From positions 62,001 through 126,000 of the forward strand of contig JALBYC010000028.1 in assembly GCA_023212645.1 (NCBI GenBank): DNA of 64,000 nt. The letters run 5' to 3'. Below the pieces are notes generated by a model, which saw nothing but the letters and a program-made list of their open reading frames with translations, did not search any database and was not told the origin of the DNA. This document shows positions 18,166 through 27,417 of this stretch, one piece after another; within the stretch, counting starts at the first letter, position 1; each line of letters begins with the position of its first letter. Origin of the DNA: Farysia itapuensis (Eukaryota; Basidiomycota; Ustilaginomycetes; Ustilaginales; Ustilaginaceae). The position numbers and the translations under genes were made by a program.

Positions 18166-21100
18166 TCAGAGACCAACAATGTGGTTGGCCGCATTATGGT
18201 CATCTAATGGATGCCACGGGTTCGGCGGTTGTTGTGCAGCGTGGTTGTTGCCGTTCTGAGCCGCTGCCTCCGCTGCTGCTTCTCGTCGTTCGCGTTGCAG
18301 TCGGAGCTGGACACGTTGGCGCATGTAGGCCAGGTAAGCCAGTCCGGCGAGTGCGAGAATGAGCAGGCCGGATTCAATCATGCTATCCAGCTCTTCGTCA
18401 CTTTCATCCCCGCGGGGTGACCAAGTGTCGGGATCGTTGGGGTCGCCTAGCCCACCGCCACCACTTTGGTACTGATCGTCAGCACTTGTGTCCATCAAGC
18501 GCCGTTCTTGCGCCATGGTGCGCTTGGACAGCGCCAACTCCTCTTCCTCTGTATACGCCGCCATGGACGAGTCGGACGAGGTGTAGGACGAAAAGAGGGA
18601 GATCGCACTGGCGCTTGACTCGGACCGGAAGAGAGCAGCCCAGAGGGCGCGCAGATGCAGCTTGATCAGACTGAGTGTCACCGGCAGGTAGGCTTCTGCG
18701 TTGACTTCTACCGCCATGTCGTAGTACCGCTTGGCTAGGTGAAAGTCTTGCCGCGCTACGCCTATTCCCTTTTCATACATCCAGCCCATGTTCCAGTAGG
18801 CCAGTGCTGAGACTTGGCGGTCAGCAGCAGCCGAGTAGCAAGCTGCTGCCTTTTGGTAAGCCGGCTGACCAGGGTTGCCCGTGCCTATGCCGTGGAAGTA
18901 GTAGTCGCCCATCTTGACCATCGCATCCACATTGTCCTGCGCCGCCGACCGTGTCCAGTGAATCAGAGCTAGGCGATCGGTCGAGTTGTTCTGCGCAGCG
19001 TCCAGTGCATCAATTCGCAGTCGACGTTTGTCGCGGTCGAGGATATAGGCAACATTGTTTTGCGCTGCTTCGAAACCCATCTCGCCCGCCATGGCCCATC
19101 CTAGCAGAGCTTTATCAGTCTCACCACGTCGCCACGCGCGCTCCGCTTTGTGCGACAGCGGCGCAGACCAATCTCCACGTTCGACAATCAACTTGTACCC
19201 CGCCACCGCGGCTCGACATCGTTCCGTCGAACTCTCAGCACGCGCCTGTTTGGCATTCATGCGTGACATGAGATGGTAGGCTTCAAACATGTTGGAGCCC
19301 TGAATGGCCAATTGCACGTGCTTCATCGCGCTCTTGGCGTCGTCCATGTCGAGATGAATCTTGGCGAGATGGACGTTGGCTTCGCCGTGTCCTGCTTTGC
19401 CAGCTGCTTCGAGGTAGGATACGGCACTACTGACATCTCTCTGCGTGCCGAGACCGTCGCGGAGCATGACACCCAAGCCGTTGTACGACTCGGCATCTCC
19501 CGTGTCCTGGCCGCGCGAAAACCAGGTCCATGCGCGAACAAAGTCCTGCGTCACTCCTTCACCACGCAGATACATGCGGCCAATCATGCCAGCAGCCATG
19601 CCGGCCTGTACTGTCAGGCCATCTTCGACTTTGAGCTGCGTGTCGTGAGACTTGTCGCCTTCTTTGGCTGTCCAGCCTGTAGCACCGCCACGGCCGACCA
19701 TACCTGCGTCCTTGGGCCACACCTCGCGCGTAATGCGCAGCAGATACTCGAGCGCCTTTTTGTAGTCGCGTCGGACGGCGCCAGCCGAGTCACCCGCGCC
19801 GTAAATGCTGCCGTGGTAGTAGACGCGGGCTAGAGTGAGCATGCCGCGTACATCGCCGTGTTCGGCATGGTAGATGTGGTATTCGAGCATATCTTGCAGT
19901 GCAGCTGGATCGCCCGCTGAGCCGGGTTGGCCGTTGAGCGCTGCGCGAACCGCCGGTTTCATCGCCGCATACCCCGTCGATGCTGCCGACGCACCTAGGC
20001 CGTACGCACCGCCGACCAGATCCGAAAGCCGCAGTTTGGTATAAGGCAGCGTAAGGCCGCCGGGTGGACCCTGTTGGAAGCGCTGGTAGGCGTCGTTGGC
20101 TGCCAGTTCGTACCATTTCAGCGCGGTCCAACACGACGGTTTGACCCCCACACCTGCTTTGTACCGGAACCCGAGCGCCATCTGCGATGGAGTGTGACCT
20201 GCTTCTGCAGCGTAGGTGTAGTGCAGCAGTGCTTTCGCCTGGCGGACGCCGTCGTCGCGTTTGAGTTGGGCGAAGGCTTGACGACGCTGCTTCCACGCCA
20301 GACGTACCTCGGCGGGGGACCCAGACCGTGGAGGGGTGGACAGAGGTGCCCAGTCTCCTAGCATCGTCGACTCCCATCCACTGCCTTCGAGAAAGGCTAG
20401 ACGTGCATGTGCACTTGCATTGCCAGCGGCCGAATTGCCCGCCGAATCAAGGCCGTGGTCTACCAAGCGCTGGTAACACGCTCGAGCACGCGCAATGTTG
20501 GGCGCGGCGCCGTGCGTGCCCCACAGCGAATGCTCAGCCAACACCCACAGTGCGTCTGCCGATGCGTTTGTCTCGACGGTGCGGTTGGCGGTAAAAATCT
20601 GGTCGAGTAGCTGACCCTGCTTTCGGGCATCGACGGCATACGCCTCTGAATTCCAGTCGATGTCGGTGCGTCCCCATCCGGACCACTCGAGGAGGTGGAC
20701 AGCACGTGTGCGCTTGGCGTCACTCTCACGCTGCGTTGCTTCGCGCTTCGTCTGCTGATCCGGCACCCATTTGCGCAGCACCGTCGGTAATCGGTCCCTC
20801 ACGGCAGAGACACCAGCCGGCAAAGGCCGGGAATCGCCGCCGTGGAATGGTCCAAAGACGGCAGTATCCCACGGCCCGTCTTCGGGACTTTCCGCCGCCG
20901 CAAGGCCGTCCGCAAGTCGTTCCCAGTCGGGCCAGAGGGTGAGCGGTCGAGCGCCTTGCCACCGCAGCTCCTGGCGTGTAGCGCCAATCGGCGGACCGAG
21001 CCACTTTTTCGCCTCAGCAGCCGTAGCTCGTGTCGTCGTCGGAATCACTTCCACCGGCAAGACGCCCGCGGGAAAGCCAAGATTGTCACAGACCAGGCGC

Positions 21101-21426
21101 GAAACGGCAGCAAACACGCGCAAGATGGTGCCAAGCGGCGTCCACGTCCACACCAAGTCCCACAACAGTGTCGACGGCGTCGGTGTCACCAGTGGTGTAT
21201 GTGTCGCTTTGCTTTTGGAAGGCTGTGCGGCTGGCTTTGTGCTTGGCTTGGAGCGGGTAGCTCTGGTCTTGATGAGCGATCGTAGGAGGAGGAGTGCTTC
21301 TTCGTACGCATCTTTGGACGACGTTGCGCCGAGTTCCGAAGAGACTGGAACGTCGGCCAGCACGAGCGCTGCCAAGGTCAGACAGACCAGGGAGAGCAGT
21401 GCTGCTCTGCTCACAAGCTGCCTCAT
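18166..21426 (-). CDS. HRD3: ERAD adaptor Hrd3/SEL1L-like, Sel1 repeats
   Basis: 1086 residues. An N-terminal signal peptide (LLSLVCLTLAALVLADVPV) is followed by a long lumenal part with many Sel1-like repeats. The clearest are GHTPSQMALGFRYKAGVGV, AAGMIGRMYLRGEGVTQDF, AESYNGLGVMLRDGLGTQRDV and NMGWMYEKGIGVARQDFHLA. Repeats fall into an N-terminal, a middle and a C-terminal group, the last followed by LPVTLSLIKLHLRALWAALF, as in Hrd3. A single transmembrane helix (about 1015-1035, SGLLILALAGLAYLAYM) and a short basic cytosolic tail end the protein. Hrd3 recruits misfolded glycoproteins in the ER lumen and stabilises the Hrd1 ubiquitin ligase. The repeat families are shared with other SLR proteins, but signal peptide, length and C-terminal anchor together point to Hrd3. 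Tandem with the acyltransferase fusion gene 183 bases upstream. Confidence 0.9.
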   Translation of the reverse strand: MRQLVSRAALLSLVCLTLAALVLADVPVSSELGATSSKDAYEEALLLLRSLIKTRATRSKPSTKPAAQPSKSKATHTPLVTPTPSTLLWDLVWTWTPLGTILRVFAAVSRLVCDNLGFPAGVLPVEVIPTTTRATAAEAKKWLGPPIGATRQELRWQGARPLTLWPDWERLADGLAAAESPEDGPWDTAVFGPFHGGDSRPLPAGVSAVRDRLPTVLRKWVPDQQTKREATQRESDAKRTRAVHLLEWSGWGRTDIDWNSEAYAVDARKQGQLLDQIFTANRTVETNASADALWVLAEHSLWGTHGAAPNIARARACYQRLVDHGLDSAGNSAAGNASAHARLAFLEGSGWESTMLGDWAPLSTPPRSGSPAEVRLAWKQRRQAFAQLKRDDGVRQAKALLHYTYAAEAGHTPSQMALGFRYKAGVGVKPSCWTALKWYELAANDAYQRFQQGPPGGLTLPYTKLRLSDLVGGAYGLGASAASTGYAAMKPAVRAALNGQPGSAGDPAALQDMLEYHIYHAEHGDVRGMLTLARVYYHGSIYGAGDSAGAVRRDYKKALEYLLRITREVWPKDAGMVGRGGATGWTAKEGDKSHDTQLKVEDGLTVQAGMAAGMIGRMYLRGEGVTQDFVRAWTWFSRGQDTGDAESYNGLGVMLRDGLGTQRDVSSAVSYLEAAGKAGHGEANVHLAKIHLDMDDAKSAMKHVQLAIQGSNMFEAYHLMSRMNAKQARAESSTERCRAAVAGYKLIVERGDWSAPLSHKAERAWRRGETDKALLGWAMAGEMGFEAAQNNVAYILDRDKRRLRIDALDAAQNNSTDRLALIHWTRSAAQDNVDAMVKMGDYYFHGIGTGNPGQPAYQKAAACYSAAADRQVSALAYWNMGWMYEKGIGVARQDFHLAKRYYDMAVEVNAEAYLPVTLSLIKLHLRALWAALFRSESSASAISLFSSYTSSDSSMAAYTEEEELALSKRTMAQERRLMDTSADDQYQSGGGGLGDPNDPDTWSPRGDESDEELDSMIESGLLILALAGLAYLAYMRQRVQLRLQRERREAAAEAAAQNGNNHAAQQPPNPWHPLDDHNAANHIVGL

Positions 21427-21608
21427 TGTGTCTGGGACATTGCCCAGTTGGTGTTTGGGTGCTGAGATGTGTGCTCCACGTCGTCGTCATTCAAACGGCG
21501 CATGCGGCGCAGACAATTTCACAGAAAATGTTAGAGTCAAATGTGTCGAGCTTGAAACGAGGTATGCGATGTATGACGGACAACAGAATGCAAGGGAAAG
21601 AGTGGGGA

Positions 21609-24600
21609 CTATTTGCGACCAAGGCCGCCAGAAGTGGCGCGCCAGATGGCCTTGGAGATGGCGCCACCCCAGCTGTCAAATGTTCGGGTGAAGCATTCGG
21701 CGACAACGAAGAGGATGGCGTAGGATGTGACAAACACGACCAGGATCGTGGCCCAGTAGGGTACACCTGCGGCAAGCATCGTCAGACACAGCCAGGCGGA
21801 CCACGTCCACCAGATCACGCCGTGCATTAGGAAGACGCCAAACGCGTTACGTCCAATGTAGGACCATACGCGTAGACGGAAAAAGGCACGCAAGAGGTTG
21901 TTGAGGTCGGTCAGCAGGAAGAAGCTGAACGAGAGGACCCAGGCGGATACACGCGGATCTGTGTAGCCAACGCCCGGATCTTGAGTCCACTCGTGGGGCT
22001 TAGAAGTGAGCCAATTGGGGTGCAGCTCATACTCCTTGTTGTCGAAGCCGCGCCCGCTCGAGGTGGGGATCTGCGAAAGGTACTGCTGCGTCCACGCAGC
22101 CAAGAAGAGGACCCAGGCAAGCACCTGTCCATGAATCCGCAGCTTTCGAATGCGATCAGGCAGATGAAGTGCCTTGCAAGCAAAGGCTGGAATGACGGGG
22201 AAGCCTTTGGCTGCCTTGGCCTGGTAGTTGAGCTTGCTGTCCAGATCGGCAACCACAATGCCGGCCATGAAGAACAGGTCCCATGTGTTGGCGTACCAAC
22301 TCAGCGAAATGCATAGAGCGTAAAATGTGTACCGCTTGTACGCGTTCTTGATCTCGTGAGCCACGAGTGCGCAGATCAGACAGGTCCATGTGCCCTGTAC
22401 GATTACGGGAATGGTCCAGAGTACGCCTGTCGCATAGCCCGTGACCAGTGCCGGACTGACAGGCGGCGATGACCACCAGAGCGAAATAAAGGCGTCGAGA
22501 AAGACCATGACATTGTCAAAGTTCTGCCAGTAGGACCAGGTAGACCATGTTCGCGATGCCAGTCGAGGCACCCACTTGAACGCACCGACGTCCATCAAAA
22601 AGTAGTTGGCCAGGACCGCACCAGCGACGGGTAGCGCCAATCGGGGCACACGACGCACCGTGACATCTCCCATGCCCTGCAAGCCACCCTTGAGTAGATA
22701 GCGATTGGTCATTGTGCGCGAAGGCAACATGAAAAAGATGCCCAACTTGAGACCCTGATTGACGACCAGCGGGCCAATCAAGCAACGGAACCAGAACTCG
22801 AACCTAGGATAATGGTGCGGAGCATCTGGCGTGGTAATACCAAAGTAGTAGATCAGCATAAAGTGATGGAACGAGACCAGGAAACAGGCAAAACCTCGCA
22901 TTCCATCCAGGTAGTCGATACGACGGGCACCGGTCGAAGTTACCTGTGTGGTGCCTTTGATAAAGAGCAGTTCGTTGACACGACGTAGCAGGACTTGCAG
23001 CAGAGACTCGGGCGGCTTGACTTCTGTTCCTGCACCGTCTCGCGCCTTGCGTCCCACCGAGTCTCCCAGCTCGGGTTGTGCGAGGGCACCCATCTCTCCA
23101 TCAACCGCGTTGAGGTCTCGCTGCTGCCATTGGATGATCTGTGGTCGCTGGAAAGCCTCGTGCACCTCTGCACCGTACTCTTCGTAAAGTGATGCGGGGC
23201 GAGAAGTGCCCTCGTGCTGATACTCCCAGAAGCCCGAGGTAGGTCTTGAACCACTTTCCTGATCGGGCATCAAGGATGAGTCTCGGCGGCTGTGATGCAC
23301 ACTGTCGCTCACAAGTTCTACCTCGTCGTAATCATCTTTTCCAGCTGAGGCCATGTGACCGTGGTTGCTGGAAGTCATGAGCGACGGAGGGCGTGATGAG
23401 GTCGGTGCAAAGCCGGGAGCAATGTAGGGCAACGAGTAGCTCTTGTTCATGTCTTCAATCCACTTGGGTGTCTCGGCTCCCGATGAGGGGACGGGTGACT
23501 GGTATCCGTGCTGAGCCTGCGACAATCGACGTTCGTTGTTCCGCGAACCGTATCGGGGCAGTACTGTTGCGATATGGTCAGCCATACTGCTGTTGGACCT
23601 AGTTTCGTCATCGTCGTCAGAGCTGTCATCTGAGTCGGAGTCGTAGACCAGATCGGGTGAATTCCAGAGTGCAAAAGGCGTGTTGCGCTTCGAGCTGCTT
23701 GGCGTAGTGACATCTGGAGTGTCCGTCGCTTTGGTCATGATGAAGTGAGTCTTGTCATCGGAGCTATCGACCGGCGATTCGGGGGGCAGGTCGGCACGCT
23801 CCTTTTGCTGAGCCGCGATCTTGGCGGCTCGCTCCTTGTCCTGTGCCTTGACTCGTCGCACGACGAGACCGTGTGCGATAGTCATGATGAAAATGCCGGC
23901 CGCAATCGATATGACGATGACTGCATACATGGGCGCTGTGAAGTTGTTGGGCGGTGGGAGCTGCTTGGCTAGCGCCGCCAGGTCAAACTCGGTGCTGTTG
24001 CGCAGAGTAAAGTCTTCAGTGCTGCAAACGGCATTGCCCCCAACAGCTGCGCATTGCGACTCGAACTGCGACTGACGCTCTACGAGGCTCGAATTGAAGA
24101 AGAAGCGAGCGTATCTGACATGAGTTGCGAGCGGGTTTCGAAGAGGTGGACCTTGCGATTGCGAGCTCTCGCCGTTAGCCCATGCACGGAAGCTGACAGG
24201 GGCTGGCATAGTAGGCACGTAGCTGGCATTCACGCCCCGCTGAACGGCGTAGAAGTTGGCACTGTCGTTGGTAGCGGCATTCCGCCACTGAAGCACGGAA
24301 GAGTTCCAGTCAAAGCGGTGCTCGAGGTAGTCCAGAGTGCCCAGGGACGAGATGTTGTTCGAGACGGGATCATCCTCATGGTCGTAGGCAGACCAGGACC
24401 ACCGCAGCGTCGAATTCTCTTGCACGTTGGACGTGTAGATGCCAAGATGAACAGTCTCTGAGTCGTTGTAGTAGGCTCCGAACTCGAATGCGGCTCCCCT
24501 GCCCAAAGACACAGCTGGCTGGATCTGGGCGCGGAAAGAGCCGTAGAGAATGTCACGACGGCGAGTGACAATCTCCGATCCATTGACGATGCGGTGCTCG

Positions 24601-24971
24601 AGATTGGCAGGCGAGACTTGCAGCGCTAGACTGTTATCGGACGTGTCCAAGTAGGTGTTGTTGTAGCTGACGGCACTGCGATAGGTGGCATCAAAGCTGT
24701 TCTCCCACTTATTGACAAAGTCGCCAACAAGGGACCAGGCTTGCTGACCTTGGCCTGTTTCTCCGGCGGTAGCACCTCCATAAATCCGTGGTGATTCGGT
24801 TGGCTCTGTCACCACATCGTTCAAGGCAGACTCGTTGAAGTAGGTGATCGTGCGGTCGGTCCAGAGGTTGTTGGTGAGGGGATCGAGGTAGCCACATTCG
24901 CACTGCGCCTGCACACCCAGGAGAGTGCACAGTGTCGCTAGCACAATTGCTACCAACATCTTTACATCCAT
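21609..24971 (-). CDS. Secreted lectin/GH16-like domain fused to acyltransferase-3 membrane protein
   Basis: 1120 residues from ATG at 24971. A signal peptide (MLVAIVLATLCTLLGVQAQ) leads into an extracellular concanavalin A-like/GH16-type domain (about 25-335) with many N-glycosylation sites and conserved pieces such as WTDRTITYFNES, RRRDILYGSFRAQIQP, LGIYTSN and YLEHRFDWNSS. I do not see the ExDxE catalytic motif of GH16, so it may bind rather than cut glycans. A transmembrane helix (about 356-378, AVIVISIAAGIFIMTIAHGLVV) is followed by a roughly 270-residue Ser/Asp-rich cytosolic linker. From about 660 a multipass acyltransferase-3 (O-acyltransferase) domain begins with YLDGMRGFACFLVSFHHFMLIYY and runs to the C-terminus with about ten helices. 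The fusion suggests acyl transfer from the cytosolic side onto an extracellular or lumenal polysaccharide held by the lectin-like domain. Its start faces that of the GT2 synthase, sharing a promoter. Confidence 0.85.
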   Translation of the reverse strand: MDVKMLVAIVLATLCTLLGVQAQCECGYLDPLTNNLWTDRTITYFNESALNDVVTEPTESPRIYGGATAGETGQGQQAWSLVGDFVNKWENSFDATYRSAVSYNNTYLDTSDNSLALQVSPANLEHRIVNGSEIVTRRRDILYGSFRAQIQPAVSLGRGAAFEFGAYYNDSETVHLGIYTSNVQENSTLRWSWSAYDHEDDPVSNNISSLGTLDYLEHRFDWNSSVLQWRNAATNDSANFYAVQRGVNASYVPTMPAPVSFRAWANGESSQSQGPPLRNPLATHVRYARFFFNSSLVERQSQFESQCAAVGGNAVCSTEDFTLRNSTEFDLAALAKQLPPPNNFTAPMYAVIVISIAAGIFIMTIAHGLVVRRVKAQDKERAAKIAAQQKERADLPPESPVDSSDDKTHFIMTKATDTPDVTTPSSSKRNTPFALWNSPDLVYDSDSDDSSDDDDETRSNSSMADHIATVLPRYGSRNNERRLSQAQHGYQSPVPSSGAETPKWIEDMNKSYSLPYIAPGFAPTSSRPPSLMTSSNHGHMASAGKDDYDEVELVSDSVHHSRRDSSLMPDQESGSRPTSGFWEYQHEGTSRPASLYEEYGAEVHEAFQRPQIIQWQQRDLNAVDGEMGALAQPELGDSVGRKARDGAGTEVKPPESLLQVLLRRVNELLFIKGTTQVTSTGARRIDYLDGMRGFACFLVSFHHFMLIYYFGITTPDAPHHYPRFEFWFRCLIGPLVVNQGLKLGIFFMLPSRTMTNRYLLKGGLQGMGDVTVRRVPRLALPVAGAVLANYFLMDVGAFKWVPRLASRTWSTWSYWQNFDNVMVFLDAFISLWWSSPPVSPALVTGYATGVLWTIPVIVQGTWTCLICALVAHEIKNAYKRYTFYALCISLSWYANTWDLFFMAGIVVADLDSKLNYQAKAAKGFPVIPAFACKALHLPDRIRKLRIHGQVLAWVLFLAAWTQQYLSQIPTSSGRGFDNKEYELHPNWLTSKPHEWTQDPGVGYTDPRVSAWVLSFSFFLLTDLNNLLRAFFRLRVWSYIGRNAFGVFLMHGVIWWTWSAWLCLTMLAAGVPYWATILVVFVTSYAILFVVAECFTRTFDSWGGAISKAIWRATSGGLGRK

Positions 24972-25346
24972 ACTTGAGCGAAGATGGGAGTGGTAGGACG
25001 TCAAGCTTTGGCTTCCAAAGTCAATGCTGCCTCTCCCCTTGGCTGGTGCATCTCAAGCTTCTCTGGCGCCATGCTTCTTTCACCGCCAGGAAGGCGAGGC
25101 AAAGGGCGGCCGGGCCATTAAGCTGACGCGCGTAGGACGAAATTGTCGGTTATCGCAAGGTCGACGCAGATTTGTCTCATATGCAAACAGTGTTTTCGGT
25201 TACCTTTTCTGGGTGTAATTTGGCGCGGTGGTGCGAAGGCGAGAAACAGATGTCCCCAACCATGTGCGATGCGAAGCGAAGCGAAACGGTGCACCGAGCC
25301 ACCGAGGGGCAATGAAGGCTCAAGAATCGGGGAGAGTCTATCAGGC
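24972..25346. promoter_or_regulatory. Divergent promoter with upstream ATGs, lectin-acyltransferase / GT2 synthase
   Basis: 375 bases between two divergent starts. GCGAAGCGAAGCGAAAC occurs at about 25270-25287. On the GT2 side there are upstream ATGs. A frame from 25181 (with an internal ATG at 25262) ends at 25315, and the last ATGA overlaps the start of a 16-codon frame at 25312-25362. Whether these lie in the mRNA depends on the transcription start, which the sequence does not show. Confidence 0.5.
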
Positions 25347-26837
25347 ATGGGAAAAAGGTTAGCTGCCGTCTCTTCTTCCATCATCCTCAATATGCACTCT
25401 ACAACCACACTCAGAGGCAAGGCGGGTCAGGTGTCAGCATGGCTGTACAGCTGGACACCGCTGATATTGCTGCTGGCCTACTCGGTCATGTCGTTCTTCT
25501 TCTACGTCGTCATTCCACCGATACTGCAAGAAGTGTTGTGGTACATTTTCCTCGCATTGCAGACAATCACTGCGTTGTCAGTCTCGACGGAAGCCATGCA
25601 GTCCATTCGACCATCGGTCAAGGCCAGACGTGCACTGCGCAAAGCTCGCAAGGAGGGTTGGGGCGAAACGGATAACAATCTTCCCTGGCCTCAGATTGAC
25701 GTCGTCTTGGTGGCCTACTTGCCCAACGAGCAAGACATTATCATGCGCCAGGTCCGCTATGCTTTGCGTGAGATAAACTACCCTGCTGACAAGCTGGTCA
25801 TCAATGTCGTCTACAATACACCCAAACCCATCGAGCCAATCGAGAGCGAGCTGCGAGAACTGCAAGAGACACACGAAAACATTCGCGTGATCAAGGTGCC
25901 CACCTCAACGTCCAAAGCCGAGAACATCAACCACTACCTCTCGCTCGACTACAAGTGCGACATCATTACGCTCTACGACACAGATCACTACCCTGATCCA
26001 AATGCTTTACGCTGGGTTGCACGCAGATTCAACCAAGGCGGAATCGACATTATTCAAGGTCGCTGCTCGGTATACAATTACGACGAGACGTGGCTTACAC
26101 GCTTGGTGGCAGCCGAGTTTGACATGATCTATGGTGTCATGCACAGTGGGCGGGCTCAGGTGCAAGGATACGGCTTCTTTGGTGGCTCCAACGGGCATTG
26201 GAACGCCTCGCTGCTCAAAACCCTGGGCATGCAGAAACACATGTTGACCGAAGACATTGACAGCTCCATGCGTGCCATTATCTCTGGTGCACGTATTGAG
26301 TACGATCTTAAAGTGCTGTCATACGAGTTGGCACCCGAGACAACGGCGGCCTTGCTCAAGCAGCGCATGCGATGGGCACAGGGCTGGACTCAGGTCGCCT
26401 TCCGACACGCATTGCCTGCCATTCGACGAGGCGCCTACTCGGACGACAACGGCTGGCGCTCACGTCTTGGTCTCTTCCAGCTGCTCATCTACCGCGAAGC
26501 CTACTTCTACATCAACACCCAGCTCCTCTTTATCTTGCTATCCTCACTCGTCCTCGCTTTCCCGCACCAGGGTCTTCGGCAGTGGTTTGACAACTTTGGT
26601 GGCTTCCAGCTGTCCATGTGGGCTCTGGGAGTCAATCTCATCTGTCTCTTCATCACAATCTGCATCACTCTGCGCAACCGCTCCAATTTCACCGCGCCAT
26701 GGGGTATCATGGCCTTTGGCTTCCTGGCGCCATTCTACTTTAGCATGGTGAGCTTCATGTCGATCTTCTGCCACTTCCGCGAGTTCATCAAGTTTGAAAA
26801 GTGGAATCCCACTGCTCGCAGCAACACGAAAAAGTAG
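25347..26837 (+). CDS. Family 2 processive glycosyltransferase (Cps1/hyaluronan-synthase-like polysaccharide synthase)
   Basis: 496 residues from ATG at 25347; ATG at 25269 and 25392 are in the same frame and possible. Two N-terminal transmembrane helices (LILLLAYSVMSFFFYVVI, VLWYIFLALQTITALSV) precede the cytosolic GT-A domain with IDVVLVAYLPNEQDII, the metal-binding DTDHYPD (DxD), GGSNGHWN, MLTEDIDSS (the TED catalytic motif) and LKQRMRWAQGW (the QxxRW motif of processive enzymes). Three or four further helices end the protein (YINTQLLFILLSSLVLAF, LWALGVNLICLFITICI, GIMAFGFLAPFYFSMVSFMSI). The full set of catalytic motifs predicts an active synthase that polymerises a UDP-sugar and extrudes the chain across the membrane, like fungal Cps1-type proteins; the sugar cannot be read from sequence. 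It is divergently paired with the lectin-acyltransferase fusion. Confidence 0.92.
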   Translation: MGKRLAAVSSSIILNMHSTTTLRGKAGQVSAWLYSWTPLILLLAYSVMSFFFYVVIPPILQEVLWYIFLALQTITALSVSTEAMQSIRPSVKARRALRKARKEGWGETDNNLPWPQIDVVLVAYLPNEQDIIMRQVRYALREINYPADKLVINVVYNTPKPIEPIESELRELQETHENIRVIKVPTSTSKAENINHYLSLDYKCDIITLYDTDHYPDPNALRWVARRFNQGGIDIIQGRCSVYNYDETWLTRLVAAEFDMIYGVMHSGRAQVQGYGFFGGSNGHWNASLLKTLGMQKHMLTEDIDSSMRAIISGARIEYDLKVLSYELAPETTAALLKQRMRWAQGWTQVAFRHALPAIRRGAYSDDNGWRSRLGLFQLLIYREAYFYINTQLLFILLSSLVLAFPHQGLRQWFDNFGGFQLSMWALGVNLICLFITICITLRNRSNFTAPWGIMAFGFLAPFYFSMVSFMSIFCHFREFIKFEKWNPTARSNTKK

Positions 26838-27417
26838 ACAGCTAGGCATACGCGCCTTCCGCCAAATGGAGAAATTCTGTCGTATCTTTGCTGGATGCGG
26901 ACTGTCGGCGTCATCGGGGATCGGAGAATTTCCGTTCAAGGGAACGTTAATGTGAGCTTTATTTGTTAATTTGAAAATCCGCTCGATTTAGATTGCCGTC
27001 GATCTTTGGGGCAAGGCGCCAGGCGAGAGCTGAATTTTATGGGTGCAGTAGGGTCAGTCGCGTGTATGCCTTTTTGGCGCATCCGAAATATTTGTGTCTC
27101 GCCAAGCGATAACCCAAGAATTCAAACATGTTCCACCTCGGCGACTGACAAGTTTGGCAATGACGGCACGCCGCGTTGCCCGCTGCACCCGACCATCTGG
27201 TACCTGCCGCGAAAAGGAAAGAAGCACACGTACATTGCGCGCCGCCCCGGCATGCAAGCATGTGCCGTCCCTTCCACGCAGGCTGGTGCACAGCCCTTTA
27301 TGTCTCACAAGGTATTAGTTTCACCCAATGTGTGGGCTTGCGTCAGTGATGGTTACGTGCAGAATGGGGCATGCGAACTTGATTTGCAATGTGACGAGGC
27401 GATGATCTATGTTTGCT
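26838..27417. other. Intergenic region between convergent genes
   Basis: 580 bases between the 3' ends of the GT2 and SSUH2-like genes. A 156-codon frame at 27006-27476 overlaps the neighbouring coding end, has no recognisable content and is not called. Nothing else seen. Confidence 0.6.
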
